From positions 30,940 through 94,939 of the forward strand of contig JAGNIJ010000011.1 of NCBI GenBank assembly GCA_018001225.1: a stretch of 64,000 nt of DNA. The letters run 5' to 3'. Positions 41,218-50,200 of this stretch are shown in pieces (the first letter of the stretch is position 1; each line of letters begins with the position of its first letter). A model generated the notes under the pieces. It was not told the origin of the DNA, did not search any database, and was given only the letters and a program-made list of their open reading frames with translations. The stretch is from Kiritimatiellia bacterium (GTDB lineage: Bacteria; Verrucomicrobiota; Kiritimatiellia; CAIQIC01; JAGNIJ01). The translations under genes were made by a program, and so were the position numbers.

Positions 41218-43641
41218 ATGACCGCCATGAAATTTGTCGGACAATCCGCCACGCGAATCGACGAGCGGGAAAAAGTCACGGGCGCGGCCCGGTTCCTGGA
41301 CGACCTGGATTTCGGTCCGGGCCTCCTCCACGCCGAGGTGGTCGAGAGCCCTCACGCCCATGCCCTGATCAAGCGCATTGATGTCTCGCGCGCGAAGAAG
41401 GTGCCCGGCGTCGTCAAGGTCGTGACGGGCAAGGACTTCCCGTACACGTTCGGCCTGTACATGCAGGACCGGTTCATCTTCGCCCGCGACCGCGTGCGGT
41501 TCGTCGGCGAGCAGGTCGCCGCCGTGATCGCGCGCGACCCGGTGACGGCCAAGCGCGCCGCCCGGCTGGTCAAGGTCACCTACGAGCCCCTGCCCTTCGT
41601 CCTGGACCTGAAGGAGGCGTTGAAGGAGGACGCGCTGCTCGTCCACCCGGAGCTGAAAAACTACGGCCACTGCGCGTGGTTCTTCCCGGTGCCGGACACG
41701 AACATCGCCCACTGGCGCAAGACCCGGAAGGGCGACATGGACGCGGGGTTCCGCGAGGCGGACGTGGTGCTCGAAGACACCTACACCGTGCCGCGCTACG
41801 CGCACTGCGCGATCGAGACGCACTGCATCGTCGGCCAGTGCGACCTCTCCGGCCGCCTGACCCTCTGGTCGAGTTCGCAGTCGCCGCACACCCAGCGGCA
41901 CGTCTTCGCGGCCGCGCTGGCGCCGCTCGGGCTGAAGCACCAGGACATCCGCGTCATCACGCCGTACGTCGGCGGCGGGTTCGGCGGCAAGGCGGGCGTC
42001 TCCATGGAGATCATCGCCGCCGCGCTGGCGCTCGCGGTCAAGGGCGCGCCGGTCAAGGTCCGCTGGACACGCGAGCAGGAATTCTACAACACCTACCAGC
42101 GGCAGGGCGTGATCGCGCGCATCAAGATGGGCGTGAAGAAGGACGGCTCGATCACCGCGATCGAGCACACGCTGCACTGGGACGCGGGCGCGTACGTCGA
42201 GTACGGGGCGAACGTGGTCAACGCCGTCGGGCTCTCCGCCACCGGCCCCTACCGCGTGCCGAACGTGAAGATCGATTCCGTCTGCGTGTACACCAACCTG
42301 CCGCCGGGCGGGCCGTACCGCGGGTTCGGCTACTCCGAGTTCATGTTCGGGCTCGAGTCGCACATCAACCGGATCGCCAAGATGATCGAGCTGGACCCCG
42401 TCGAGTTCCGGCGTCGCAACGCGATCCGCGAGGGCGACACCCTGCCCTACGGCGCGCACATGAACCCGTGCGCGCTGGTCGAGGCCATCGACAAGACCGC
42501 CGCGGAGATCGAGTGGGGCAAGCAGGAGGAATCCGCCTCGCCGAACAAGGTTATCGGCAAGGGCTTCGCGTGCTTCTGGAAGGCGCCCGCCATGCCGCCC
42601 AACGCGGCCTCGGCGGCGTTCCTGAAGTTCAGCGAGGACGGCTCGCTCAACATCAGCGTCTCCGGCATGGAGATCGGCCAGGGCTACCTGACGGTCATGG
42701 CGCAGATCGCCGCCGAGGTGCTCACCGTGCCGCCGGAGAAGATCCGCGTCGAGACGCCGGACACCGACCGCAACGCCTACGAGTGGCAGACCGTCGGCTC
42801 GCACGTGACCTGGGGCTGCGGCAACGCGGTCAAGGCGGCGGCCGAGGAGGCGCGGGCGAAGATGATCGAGGTCGTCCACCGCGTCCACGGGTTCGCGAAG
42901 GAGGACCTCTACCTCGAGGACGAGCGCGTGAAGTGCCGCACGAAGCCGGACTTCGCGCTGGCGTTCAAGGATTTCGTCATCAACGGCATCCAGACGCCGC
43001 GCGGCAATTTCCTCGGAGGACCGATCCTGTCCAGCGGGATGTTCATGCCGGAGTTCACTTCCGCGACGGGCGACCCGGAGACCAGCCAGGGCGGCCACCC
43101 GAACGTCCATTACACCGTCGGCGCGGCGGGCCTCGTGCTGGAGGTGGACAAGGAAACCGGCAAGATGCGCGTCCTGAAGGTCGTGCTGGCCGTGGACGTG
43201 GGCCAGGCGATCAACCCCGACCTGGTCAAGGGCCAGGTCGTCGGCGGGATGCTGCAGGGGCTGGCGACGGCGCTCTACGAGGACATCCGCTACTCGCCGG
43301 CCGGCAAGCTGCTGAACCCGAACTTCACGGACTACAAGATCCCGACCGCGCTGGACCTGCCGGACCGGATCGTGCCGATCATCATCGAGACCCCGCAACC
43401 GGACGGCCCGTTCGGGGCGCGCGGCGTGGGCGAGCACACGATGATCCCGTCCGCTCCAATCGTCGCCAACGCGATCGAGGACGCCACGGGGTTGCGGATC
43501 AAGTCGTTGCCGTTGACGGCGGAGAAGGTCGCGCTCGAACTGCGGGGCCTCCGCTACGACGACGTCAAGGGCGAGACCATGGGCCTGTGCTTCATGGGCG
43601 ATCCCCAGCAGTACGCGTTCTTCGCCAAGGGCAAAGCCTGA
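41218..43641 (+). CDS. molybdenum hydroxylase large (Mo-cofactor) subunit
   Basis: 807 residues of the xanthine dehydrogenase/aldehyde oxidase family. Visible motifs are VTGAARFLDDLDF, the VGGGFGGKAG loop, GGPYRGFGYSEF near the active site, and the catalytic Glu in GARGVGEHTM. The AYxCSFR motif of form I CO dehydrogenase is replaced by PYRGFG, so this is not a form I CO dehydrogenase. The likely substrate is an aromatic heterocycle or aldehyde, with purines suggested by the neighbouring all-like genes. GGAGG lies 7 bases before the ATG, downstream of the cassette. Confidence 0.93.
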   Translation: MTAMKFVGQSATRIDEREKVTGAARFLDDLDFGPGLLHAEVVESPHAHALIKRIDVSRAKKVPGVVKVVTGKDFPYTFGLYMQDRFIFARDRVRFVGEQVAAVIARDPVTAKRAARLVKVTYEPLPFVLDLKEALKEDALLVHPELKNYGHCAWFFPVPDTNIAHWRKTRKGDMDAGFREADVVLEDTYTVPRYAHCAIETHCIVGQCDLSGRLTLWSSSQSPHTQRHVFAAALAPLGLKHQDIRVITPYVGGGFGGKAGVSMEIIAAALALAVKGAPVKVRWTREQEFYNTYQRQGVIARIKMGVKKDGSITAIEHTLHWDAGAYVEYGANVVNAVGLSATGPYRVPNVKIDSVCVYTNLPPGGPYRGFGYSEFMFGLESHINRIAKMIELDPVEFRRRNAIREGDTLPYGAHMNPCALVEAIDKTAAEIEWGKQEESASPNKVIGKGFACFWKAPAMPPNAASAAFLKFSEDGSLNISVSGMEIGQGYLTVMAQIAAEVLTVPPEKIRVETPDTDRNAYEWQTVGSHVTWGCGNAVKAAAEEARAKMIEVVHRVHGFAKEDLYLEDERVKCRTKPDFALAFKDFVINGIQTPRGNFLGGPILSSGMFMPEFTSATGDPETSQGGHPNVHYTVGAAGLVLEVDKETGKMRVLKVVLAVDVGQAINPDLVKGQVVGGMLQGLATALYEDIRYSPAGKLLNPNFTDYKIPTALDLPDRIVPIIIETPQPDGPFGARGVGEHTMIPSAPIVANAIEDATGLRIKSLPLTAEKVALELRGLRYDDVKGETMGLCFMGDPQQYAFFAKGKA

Positions 43642-43643
43642 TT

Positions 43644-43665
43644 CCGGCGGCCCTCGGGCCGCCGG
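43644..43665. repeat. GC hairpin after the Mo subunit gene
   Basis: CCGGCGGCCC, a TC loop and the exact complement GGGCCGCCGG. There is no T-run, so it may act as a 3' stabiliser or attenuator between the hydroxylase genes and the kinase gene 16 bases downstream rather than as a full terminator. Confidence 0.5.
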
Positions 43666-43681
43666 TCCGCGGGAGCGGGAT

Positions 43682-44896
43682 ATGACGGGACCGGACAGGC
43701 CGGAGAACATCTACGAGGCGCTGCTGCGCGTCAGCCTGGACATCAACGCGCGGCTGGAACTGAACGAGGTCCTCGCGGGCGTGATCCGGCACACCCGCCT
43801 GCTCCTGGATTGCGAGGACGCCAGCCTGGTCCTCTGGGACGCCCGGCGCAGGCAGTTCGAGACCGGCGCCTCCACGACGCGCATCGGCGACACCGTGGCG
43901 GCGCGCGTGCGGCAGAGCGGGGGCGCCACCCGCTGGATCGTGGACCACGGCGAGCCCTGCGTCGTGCCCGACACCCGGAAGGACCCGTTCACGGCCAACC
44001 CCATCATCCCCGAGAACGGGATCGGGGCCTACGCGGGCGTGCCCATCCGGCAGGGCGACGAGATCCTGGGCGTGCTGTACGTCCTCTCGCGCCGGCCGCG
44101 CGGTTTCTCGGACGAGGAAGTGGAGTGGATGCAGGAACTCGCCGGCATGGCGGCCATCGCCATCCAGAACTCGCGCCTGATGGCCTCGCTGCGGGAACTG
44201 AATGAATTCAAGGACGCCTTGCGGCGCCTGGCCGCCCACGACCTGCGCCAACCCTTGAGCCCGGCCATAGGGTTTCTCGACCTTGCCCTCACCAGTTCCC
44301 CCGCCCTGCCGCAGGATCATCTCGCCCTGCTCGAGGAGGTCCGCAAGGCGCTGATGCGGATGCGCGACCTGGTGAGCGGCATCCTGGACTACGAGCGCAT
44401 GACCGAGGAAGGCGAGCTGGCCTTGCAGCCCGTGGACCTGAACGCCTTGGCCGAGGAGGCGGTCCAGCCGCTCCGCGAGATCGCCGCGAGCCGTTCCCAA
44501 CGACTGGAGTTCTGCCCGGCCGCCGTCATCCCGACCGCGCAGGGCGATCCCGTGCTGCTCCGGCAGGCCATGGGCAACCTCGTGGCCAACGCGGTCAAGT
44601 ACACGCCGGCGGGCGGGCACATCGAGGTGGCGACGGGACTCCGGGACAGCGAGGCCTTCTTCGAGGTACGGGACGACGGGCCGGGCATCGAACCGGAAGA
44701 GCAGAAGCGGCTGTTCCAGCCGTTCACCCGCCTCAAATCCGCGGGCGAGACCGAGGGCACGGGCCTGGGGTTGAGCCTGGTCCGGAAAATCATCGAGCGG
44801 CACGGCGGCCGGGTATCCGTCGACAGCGCCCCCAGCCGCGGCAGCGTATTCCGGCTGCACCTGCCTGGGGCCAAAGATACCTGCGCCGCTGAATAA
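43682..44896 (+). CDS. GAF-domain histidine kinase, soluble
   Basis: 404 residues without membrane helices. A GAF domain occupies about residues 20-170 (DCEDASLVLWDARRRQF, then AYAGVPIRQGDEILGVLYV). The dimerisation/phosphoacceptor helix has LAAHDLRQPLSPAIGFLDL (His), and the ATPase domain has MGNLVANAVKYTP, DDGPGIEP, FQPFTRL and GTGLGLSLVRKI. No response regulator is adjacent, so the partner is elsewhere. It may sense a small molecule linked to the hydroxylase operon, given that it follows by 40 bases. Confidence 0.92.
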   Translation: MTGPDRPENIYEALLRVSLDINARLELNEVLAGVIRHTRLLLDCEDASLVLWDARRRQFETGASTTRIGDTVAARVRQSGGATRWIVDHGEPCVVPDTRKDPFTANPIIPENGIGAYAGVPIRQGDEILGVLYVLSRRPRGFSDEEVEWMQELAGMAAIAIQNSRLMASLRELNEFKDALRRLAAHDLRQPLSPAIGFLDLALTSSPALPQDHLALLEEVRKALMRMRDLVSGILDYERMTEEGELALQPVDLNALAEEAVQPLREIAASRSQRLEFCPAAVIPTAQGDPVLLRQAMGNLVANAVKYTPAGGHIEVATGLRDSEAFFEVRDDGPGIEPEEQKRLFQPFTRLKSAGETEGTGLGLSLVRKIIERHGGRVSVDSAPSRGSVFRLHLPGAKDTCAAE

Positions 44897-45030
44897 TACC
44901 ATGTACGGGTGAGAGGCGGTACGAACGGCGTCGCAGAGCTCCGCCCTCCAGTTGCAGGAATCATGGAGGGGCGAGCTCCTGCGAGCCCGAAATCTACCCG
45001 CCTTCACCCGGATTTGGTATAATAACGCTC
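44888..45030. repeat. 143-base imperfect inverted element (MITE-like)
   Basis: The left arm starts CTGAATAATACCATGTACGG; the right arm ends CCCGGATTTGGTATAATAAC and is its approximate reverse complement for 60 or more bases. Near the centre GTCGCAGAGCTCCGCCCTCC faces GGAGGGGCGAGCTCCTGCGA. The central part is shared with 13141-13200. It begins at the end of the kinase gene (covering its last codons) and holds no gene. Confidence 0.65.
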
Positions 45031-45037
45031 TCCGTGT

Positions 45038-45062
45038 GGGCGCCGGCGAGCGGCGCCCCTAC
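45038..45062. repeat. half REP-like element ending GCCCCTAC
   Basis: GGGCGCCGGCGAGCGGCGCC followed by CCTAC; equals the right half of the element at 18477-18547. It includes the stop codon of the PIN-domain toxin gene (minus strand). Confidence 0.7.
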
Positions 45063-45505
45063 GCGTCCTTCATCGGGTCCCAGACCCGCCGGAAGCCGAA
45101 GCCCTCGAAGTCCTTCACGTTGCGCGTGGCGAAGTCCGTGACGCCGTGATGGCGCAGGGTGAGCGCCAGGCGGAGATCGTAAATCCGTTTGTAGGGAAAT
45201 GCCGTCTGCGCGGCTGCCTCCCAGATTTTCTTCATGAGGCCGGCCTGCGGGCCCGGGTAATCCAGGATAGCCCAGCGCCGATGGCCGCGGAGGTGCTGGA
45301 TCACCTGCGCCGCCTCGGCGGCCGAGTAGGGCTGTCGGCACACCACCGGATTACGCAGCAAGCCGTACAATTCAAGCAACACCAGCTCGCACAACGCAAA
45401 GTCCGCTGATTCCACCACCGACGCGAGATACTGCCGGACCTCGATGTGCCCGCGGGACTCGGAATCCAACGCCATGAAAAGGATGTTCGTGTCGCAGGAA
45501 ATCAC
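45059..45505 (-). CDS. PIN-domain toxin, VapC type
   Basis: 148 residues. PIN acidic residues are Asp5 in SCDTNILFMALD, Glu in LVLLELYGLLRN, Asp in RIYDLRLALTLRHHG and VTDFATRNVKDFEGFGF at the end. It is of the type often annotated as a VapC-like ribonuclease. The start overlaps the antitoxin stop by four bases. The stop codon lies in a REP-like element, so the C-terminus may have been altered by its insertion. Confidence 0.9.
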   Translation of the reverse strand: MISCDTNILFMALDSESRGHIEVRQYLASVVESADFALCELVLLELYGLLRNPVVCRQPYSAAEAAQVIQHLRGHRRWAILDYPGPQAGLMKKIWEAAAQTAFPYKRIYDLRLALTLRHHGVTDFATRNVKDFEGFGFRRVWDPMKDA

Positions 45506-45801
45506 GATGGATGCTTCTTTCTTGGAGACGACTTGTACCTGCCGCGCGCCTCACGAACCATTCCGCGCGCCTCATGGAGGTCATACCGCCAGTCGGGATT
45601 TTCGAAGAAGGCATCCCCTCCCAGCGGACGCGGATCCGGCAAACGCCATGGGCCCGGATCGCTCTCGACATCAGGGAAGCAACAAATCACCGCCTCCAGT
45701 GCCCGGCGCACCAACTCGGCAAGGGACCATTCCTTCTTCCGCGCCAACTCCTTGGCGACCCGATACAACTCGTCCGGCAACTGGACCTGCGTCTTAATCA
45801 T
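45502..45801 (-). CDS. ribbon-helix-helix antitoxin paired with PIN toxin
   Basis: 99 residues. The N-terminal IKTQVQLPDELYRVAKELAR followed by WSLAELVRRALEAVI is a ribbon-helix-helix DNA-binding domain. The C-terminal part (WRLPDPRPLGGDAFFENPDW) is the toxin-binding extension seen in this antitoxin group. A palindromic operator overlaps its promoter (45802-45837). Confidence 0.85.
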   Translation of the reverse strand: MIKTQVQLPDELYRVAKELARKKEWSLAELVRRALEAVICCFPDVESDPGPWRLPDPRPLGGDAFFENPDWRYDLHEARGMVREARGRYKSSPRKKHPS

Positions 45802-45837
45802 GATGTAAATATTACATCTCCATCATTATAATGTCAA
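45802..45837 (-). promoter_or_regulatory. promoter and operator of the second toxin-antitoxin pair
   Basis: On the minus strand TTGACA (45832-45837) is followed by a 17-base spacer and TAATAT (45809-45814). The perfect inverted repeat GATGTAA-TAT-TTACATC (45802-45818) overlaps the -10 element and abuts the antitoxin start codon, as expected for autorepression. The rest of the gap to 45961 holds only a ribosome site for the next gene. Confidence 0.7.
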
Positions 45838-45961
45838 TATCGCGGAGGCGCCTTCCCGCTTGGCAACGGAACACAATAAAAAGACTGGACGAGGACCGGA
45901 GGATTCCTCAATACTAATTGCGCGGCCGAATACTCAAACGCTTAAGCCATCAGGAGGGGCC

Positions 45962-48241
45962 ATGAACAGCAATCCTGCGCGCAGAACCGCGGCCGAGGTG
46001 ATTCGCCTGGTTTCGGGTGTGGGCTGGATGGCGCTCTGTGGACTTGGTTCCGGTCGCGCCGAAGCCGCCACCTGGCGGGTGCCGCAAGATTTCCCGGGCA
46101 TCCAGGCTGCCGTGAACGCCGCCGCGCCGGGCGATACCATCCTGGTCCTCGGCCCCGAGGACGATTGGCATGACCCGGTCATCTACGAGGAGAATATCCT
46201 GGTGACCAAGCCGGTCACGCTGTCCTGGAACCGCGAGGCGGACGGGGGCTACATCCGGCCGATCATCCGGCCGCGCGACCGGCGCCGGCCGGCGGTGACG
46301 CTCGCCAACTCATCCAACATCGCCCTCATCGGTTTATGCATCCGGAACAAGGGCGGCGTCGGCGTATGGGCCTCCAACACCCGGAACCTTCTGATCCGCG
46401 ATTGCCTCATTGAGGGGTGCGGGACAGGCCTGGGATTTGATGCCGCGAAAAACAAGGGGGCGCGGGACACACGCCTCTTCAACAATGACATCCGGAGTAA
46501 CGCGCTGTACGGGATCTGCACAACGTGGAATCATCGCGGCGACTGGCTCCTGCAGCACAACCGCATCGAGAAAAACCGGATCGGCCTCCTGGCCCTGCCA
46601 GGCCGGCAGGCCTTCCCGGATCTCGCCTGCCGGATCCATGACAACGACGTGACGGGCCACGCGTACGCCGGGCTCTGGATCGCCTCCCCGCCCGGCCGCC
46701 TGGAGGTGCTTCGCAACCGGGTCCAGGGCAACCGGCCGTACGGCGCCGTGATCCACGAGGCCCGGTCGCTGCAACTGGCGAACAATCTGTTGATGGGCAA
46801 CACCATCGGCTTGTGGCTGATCGAGGGCCGGCTCAAGAACAGCGCGCTGGCCGGGGAAGCGGCGAACAATGCCGCGCTCCGGAACAGCAGCGCGGGCATC
46901 CGGCTGACGCCCTGGCGGGGCGCGCGGAACCTCAAAGTGCTGAACAACATCGTCGCCTTCAACGAGGGACAAGGATTCGCGGTCCAGGGCCGCCCTTTCC
47001 GCGGCGCGCTGGCCTATAACGACTTCTTCCAGAACGCCGGCGGCCATTTCGGCGGGCTGGCCGCGAACGCCCTCGGACGGCAGGGGAACATCTCGGTGGA
47101 CCCGGAACTCATCGCCAACACGGGCGACCTGGCGGGCAACTACCATCCGGGGCCCGCCTCGCCCTGCCTGCAGGCCGGCGAGCCCAGCGCGCCCTACCGA
47201 AATTTCGACGGCACGCGCAATGACATGGGCCTGTACGGTGGCCCCGCCCGCCAGCCGGTCATGGGCTGGGCCATGGGACACCGGGGCCTGGCCGCCCTGT
47301 ACGTGGACCACGGGCGCGGAGACATCATGCAGGTCCACAGCAACCTTCACGGGATCCTCTGCCGCGCCAACCCGTTCAACGGCGGCGCGTGGATCGCCAC
47401 GTTTTCAAACAGCTTTCTTAACGCCACCGGCCAGGTCATCGCGGTGGACGGCCAGGGCCGCGAACTCCAGCGCTTCTCGGGCTTTGACCCCGCGCAGGAT
47501 GTCTGGCAGAACGTGGAATTGTCCGTGGACCCGCGGGACGGATCGTGCTGGGTGGCCGAAACGCGCCAGCCCTCCTGGCAGCCCACCATCGGCCGGCTCA
47601 CAAAACTGACGCTGGACGGCCGGGTCGCCGCGGAACTGTTCATCCCGGACTTGACCGATGTCGAGGTCGTGCGCGCGGACGGCCTGGTGGCGGTCTCCTG
47701 CGGCGACACGCAGGCCGTCGTGCGGTTCTACACCTCCGCGGGCCTGCCGGTGGCCTCCGCCACCGTCTGCGCGGACACGCCCATCGGGCTGGCCGTGGAT
47801 ACGCAGGACAACACGCTGGTGCTGGCCGGCTATGATCATTGGGCCCGCCTGTCCCTGGACGCGCCGGGGACCGTATTAAGCGTCGGGCCGGGTTCGAGCG
47901 CGCCGGCCACCGCCTCCGTGACTGTGGACCCGCGCGGCGGGAACATCCTGGTGACGGCCTTCGCGGAGGACGCCAGCCGCACCTCCCTCCACACCCCGGC
48001 CGGCGACGTGTTGAGACGCTACGACATACAGGACCGCAACGGCGAGACCATGCTGTCCAGCGGCTGCGACGTGGACCCCTACAGCTCCTTCTTTCTCGGT
48101 TACAGTTGGCTGTGGGATGAGCGCCGGGGTAATTGGTTTGACGGCATCGCGTTCCTCGATCCCGACCTGGCGGAACCGGTCTCGCTCCTCGATTTCCGGG
48201 GCAACAGTTTGTCCCTGCTGCGTCCGCGCTTCCGCGAATGA
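45962..48241 (+). CDS. secreted right-handed beta-helix protein with C-terminal propeller-like region
   Basis: 759 residues. Residues 1-36 resemble a long signal peptide. The next part has the pectate-lyase/NosD-type start (ATWRVPQDFPGIQAAVNAAA, PGDTILVLG) and a ladder of NxxxN-rich coils (SNIALIGLCIRNKGGVGVWA, NRIEKNRIGLLAL, NNLLMGNTIGLWLI). From about residue 430 the chain changes to short beta repeats like an NHL or lactonase propeller (QVIAVDGQGRELQRF, TIGRLTKLTLDGRV). Catalytic residues are not evident. AGGAGG lies 6 bases before the ATG. Confidence 0.8.
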   Translation: MNSNPARRTAAEVIRLVSGVGWMALCGLGSGRAEAATWRVPQDFPGIQAAVNAAAPGDTILVLGPEDDWHDPVIYEENILVTKPVTLSWNREADGGYIRPIIRPRDRRRPAVTLANSSNIALIGLCIRNKGGVGVWASNTRNLLIRDCLIEGCGTGLGFDAAKNKGARDTRLFNNDIRSNALYGICTTWNHRGDWLLQHNRIEKNRIGLLALPGRQAFPDLACRIHDNDVTGHAYAGLWIASPPGRLEVLRNRVQGNRPYGAVIHEARSLQLANNLLMGNTIGLWLIEGRLKNSALAGEAANNAALRNSSAGIRLTPWRGARNLKVLNNIVAFNEGQGFAVQGRPFRGALAYNDFFQNAGGHFGGLAANALGRQGNISVDPELIANTGDLAGNYHPGPASPCLQAGEPSAPYRNFDGTRNDMGLYGGPARQPVMGWAMGHRGLAALYVDHGRGDIMQVHSNLHGILCRANPFNGGAWIATFSNSFLNATGQVIAVDGQGRELQRFSGFDPAQDVWQNVELSVDPRDGSCWVAETRQPSWQPTIGRLTKLTLDGRVAAELFIPDLTDVEVVRADGLVAVSCGDTQAVVRFYTSAGLPVASATVCADTPIGLAVDTQDNTLVLAGYDHWARLSLDAPGTVLSVGPGSSAPATASVTVDPRGGNILVTAFAEDASRTSLHTPAGDVLRRYDIQDRNGETMLSSGCDVDPYSSFFLGYSWLWDERRGNWFDGIAFLDPDLAEPVSLLDFRGNSLSLLRPRFRE

Positions 48242-48257
48242 GCCGGCCGGCGGGCCG

Positions 48258-49640
48258 TCAATCCTCCGGCCCCGTCAGCACGTCGATCCGGTGCATCGCG
48301 CTGAACGCGACCAGGTTGGCGACGACGCCGATCACCAGCCCGTCGATCCCCTGCGGGTCCTTGAGCAGCCAGTGCCATATCGCGAGCGCCGCCACACCGC
48401 AGAAGGCCCCGACCAGGAAGGTCTTCCGGTTGGCTTTCACCCCGAGGATGGTCGCGACCAGCGGCACCAGGACCACCGGCGCCCAGAAGTTGTACGTGAA
48501 CAGGAGGATGTCGAGCACGTTGTCTATCTTCATCGCGAAGACCACGGCGCCCAACCCCACGAGGAGCGTCGTGATTTTCGCCACGTGCATGCCGTGGCGG
48601 TCCGATAACTCGGTTTTGCGCAGGGGATTGATGACGTCACCGATCAGGGCCACCGACGCGGCATTGAGAAAAGAGTCTGCGGATGACATCACGATGGAGA
48701 TCACGCCGGCAATGACCAGGCCCTTCAGCCCGACCGGGAGCAGCGTGTTCACGACGAACGGCAGGGCCTGGTTGGAATCCAGGTCCGGCTTGATCGCCAC
48801 GGCCACGAGCCCGAGCAGGCCGGTGATGGCGAAAAAGGGGATGGAAAACAGGCCCGCGTAGAGCGAGCCCTCCGCCGTGGCCCGGGCGTTCTTGCCGATC
48901 AGGAGCCGCTGGACATAGGGCGGCACCAGGGTTTCGCCCAGCATGAAAGAGAGAAATAGCGAGACCAGCGCGATGGGCGTCATGTGTCCGTTGAACAGGC
49001 TCAAGTGACCGGCAGGGACGGCCGCTTCCAGGGCCGTGAACCCGCCCACGTGCCGAATGCCGATCCACAGGGCCAGCGGCATGCCCACGCCGAGCAGGAC
49101 GAACTGCAGCACGTCCGTCAAGACCACGGCGCGCATGCCCCCGACGGTCGAGTAGGCGATCACGATGCCGCAGCCGATGGCGATCCCGGCTTCGCGCGAG
49201 ACGCCCAGGAAGGTATTGAAGACCGCGCCCATGGCGCCCACCTGGGCCCCCGTGATCCCGGCGCAGACCAGCACGCCCAGCACGCCGGTGATCACCTGGC
49301 CGGTCTTCCCGTACTGGCGGCGCATGATGCCGCCGACGGAGATGCAGTCCCGGAACGCCCCGCTGCGCGGCGCGACGTAGGCCGCGATGAGCAGTTCCTT
49401 GAAGCTGAAGCCCCACAAGGCCACGATGTTGGCGATGCCGAAAAGGAACACCTTGGCCGCGTTGCCGCTGGAGAACCCGCCGCCGATGAACGACGCCGCC
49501 AGCGTGGCGAAGATGACCCACGAGGAGTAGCTTCGATGCACCACCGAGTAGTCCTGCAGGGTCCGGATCCCCCGCCCGGCCCACAAACCGACCACCAGCA
49601 CGACCACCAGGTACGCCACCACAATGACTTGATCCAACAC
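48258..49640 (-). CDS. sodium:solute symporter family (SSS) transporter
   Basis: 460 residues with about 12-13 membrane helices. Typical SSS stretches are DYSVVHRSYSSWVIFATLAA, FIGGGFSSGNAAKVFLFG, GGIMRRQYGKTGQVI and the sodium-site region VISIVMSSADSFLNAAS. The substrate (sugar, amino acid, organic acid or other) cannot be told. The GTG at 49640 has AAGGAG 8 bases upstream and is preferred over an ORF extension that runs into the ORF6N gene. It follows that gene by four bases. Confidence 0.9.
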   Translation of the reverse strand: MLDQVIVVAYLVVVLVVGLWAGRGIRTLQDYSVVHRSYSSWVIFATLAASFIGGGFSSGNAAKVFLFGIANIVALWGFSFKELLIAAYVAPRSGAFRDCISVGGIMRRQYGKTGQVITGVLGVLVCAGITGAQVGAMGAVFNTFLGVSREAGIAIGCGIVIAYSTVGGMRAVVLTDVLQFVLLGVGMPLALWIGIRHVGGFTALEAAVPAGHLSLFNGHMTPIALVSLFLSFMLGETLVPPYVQRLLIGKNARATAEGSLYAGLFSIPFFAITGLLGLVAVAIKPDLDSNQALPFVVNTLLPVGLKGLVIAGVISIVMSSADSFLNAASVALIGDVINPLRKTELSDRHGMHVAKITTLLVGLGAVVFAMKIDNVLDILLFTYNFWAPVVLVPLVATILGVKANRKTFLVGAFCGVAALAIWHWLLKDPQGIDGLVIGVVANLVAFSAMHRIDVLTGPED

Positions 49641-49644
49641 GGGG

Positions 49645-50193
49645 TTATCTCCTTCTGTTGCGCGCCGTGTACGCAGCGCGAGCATCCCGAATATGAAAAC
49701 CGATCGGCTTGCGCGGCGGGGCCGGGGGATTCATCAGTTCCCGCAGCGCGTCGAAGACCGCGCGGAACTGCTTGTCGTATTTCCTTTCCAGGTCCTCCAA
49801 TTTCCGGGCGAGGTCCGCGTGCGCGGACAGCATCTGCCGCAGCCGGACAAACGCGCGCATGATCGCGATGTTCACCTGGATGGCGCGTGGGCTGTGAAGC
49901 ACGGACGAGAGCATGGCCACGCCCTGTTCGGTGAAGGCATACGGTCTGGCCCGCCGAACTCCACCCCAACTTGAAGTCACAAACTGTGACTTCAAGATTG
50001 CAACCTCTTGCCGTGCAAGCTGAAACATAAAGTCAGCCGGGAATCTTTCCGCGTTTCTCTTGACGGCTTGCATCAATACCTTGGGCAGGACTCCGTACAA
50101 ATCAGCCAGGTCGCCGCTCAACATCACCTTTTGTCCCCGCAGCAGCAAAATCTTCTGCTCAACGCGCTCGACGGGAACCAGATCCTTGCTCAT
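49645..50193 (-). CDS. ORF6N domain DNA-binding protein
   Basis: 182 residues. The ORF6N/KilA-N-related domain is recognised from [20 protein letters not shown], then [17 protein letters not shown], then [12 protein letters not shown] and [16 protein letters not shown] coiled-coil C-terminal region follows ([16 protein letters not shown]). Such proteins come from phages and mobile DNA but are widespread as orphan chromosomal genes. Its place between murA and a transporter is unexplained. The coding region contains a strong palindrome (49971-49995). Confidence 0.88.
   Translation of the reverse strand: MSKDLVPVERVEQKILLLRGQKVMLSGDLADLYGVLPKVLMQAVKRNAERFPADFMFQLARQEVAILKSQFVTSSWGGVRRARPYAFTEQGVAMLSSVLHSPRAIQVNIAIMRAFVRLRQMLSAHADLARKLEDLERKYDKQFRAVFDALRELMNPPAPPRKPIGFHIRDARAAYTARNRRR
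49971..49995. repeat. palindrome within the ORF6N gene
   Basis: TTGAAGTCACA and TGTGACTTCAA separated by three bases; a perfect 11-bp stem. It encodes the conserved LKSQFVTS segment of the protein, so either codon choice has been shaped to make it a site or it is a chance by-product of that motif. Confidence 0.7.
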
Positions 50194-50200
50194 CGCGGGA

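Noticed and set aside
41218..43641. CO dehydrogenase large subunit
   Set aside because: Subunit order fits coxMSL, but the AYxCSFR active-site loop of form I enzymes is absent (PYRGFG instead), so a general molybdenum hydroxylase call is safer.
45018..45023. TATAAT promoter element
   Set aside because: Perfect hexamer but no -35 at a suitable distance and no gene start downstream; it is part of the inverted element arm.
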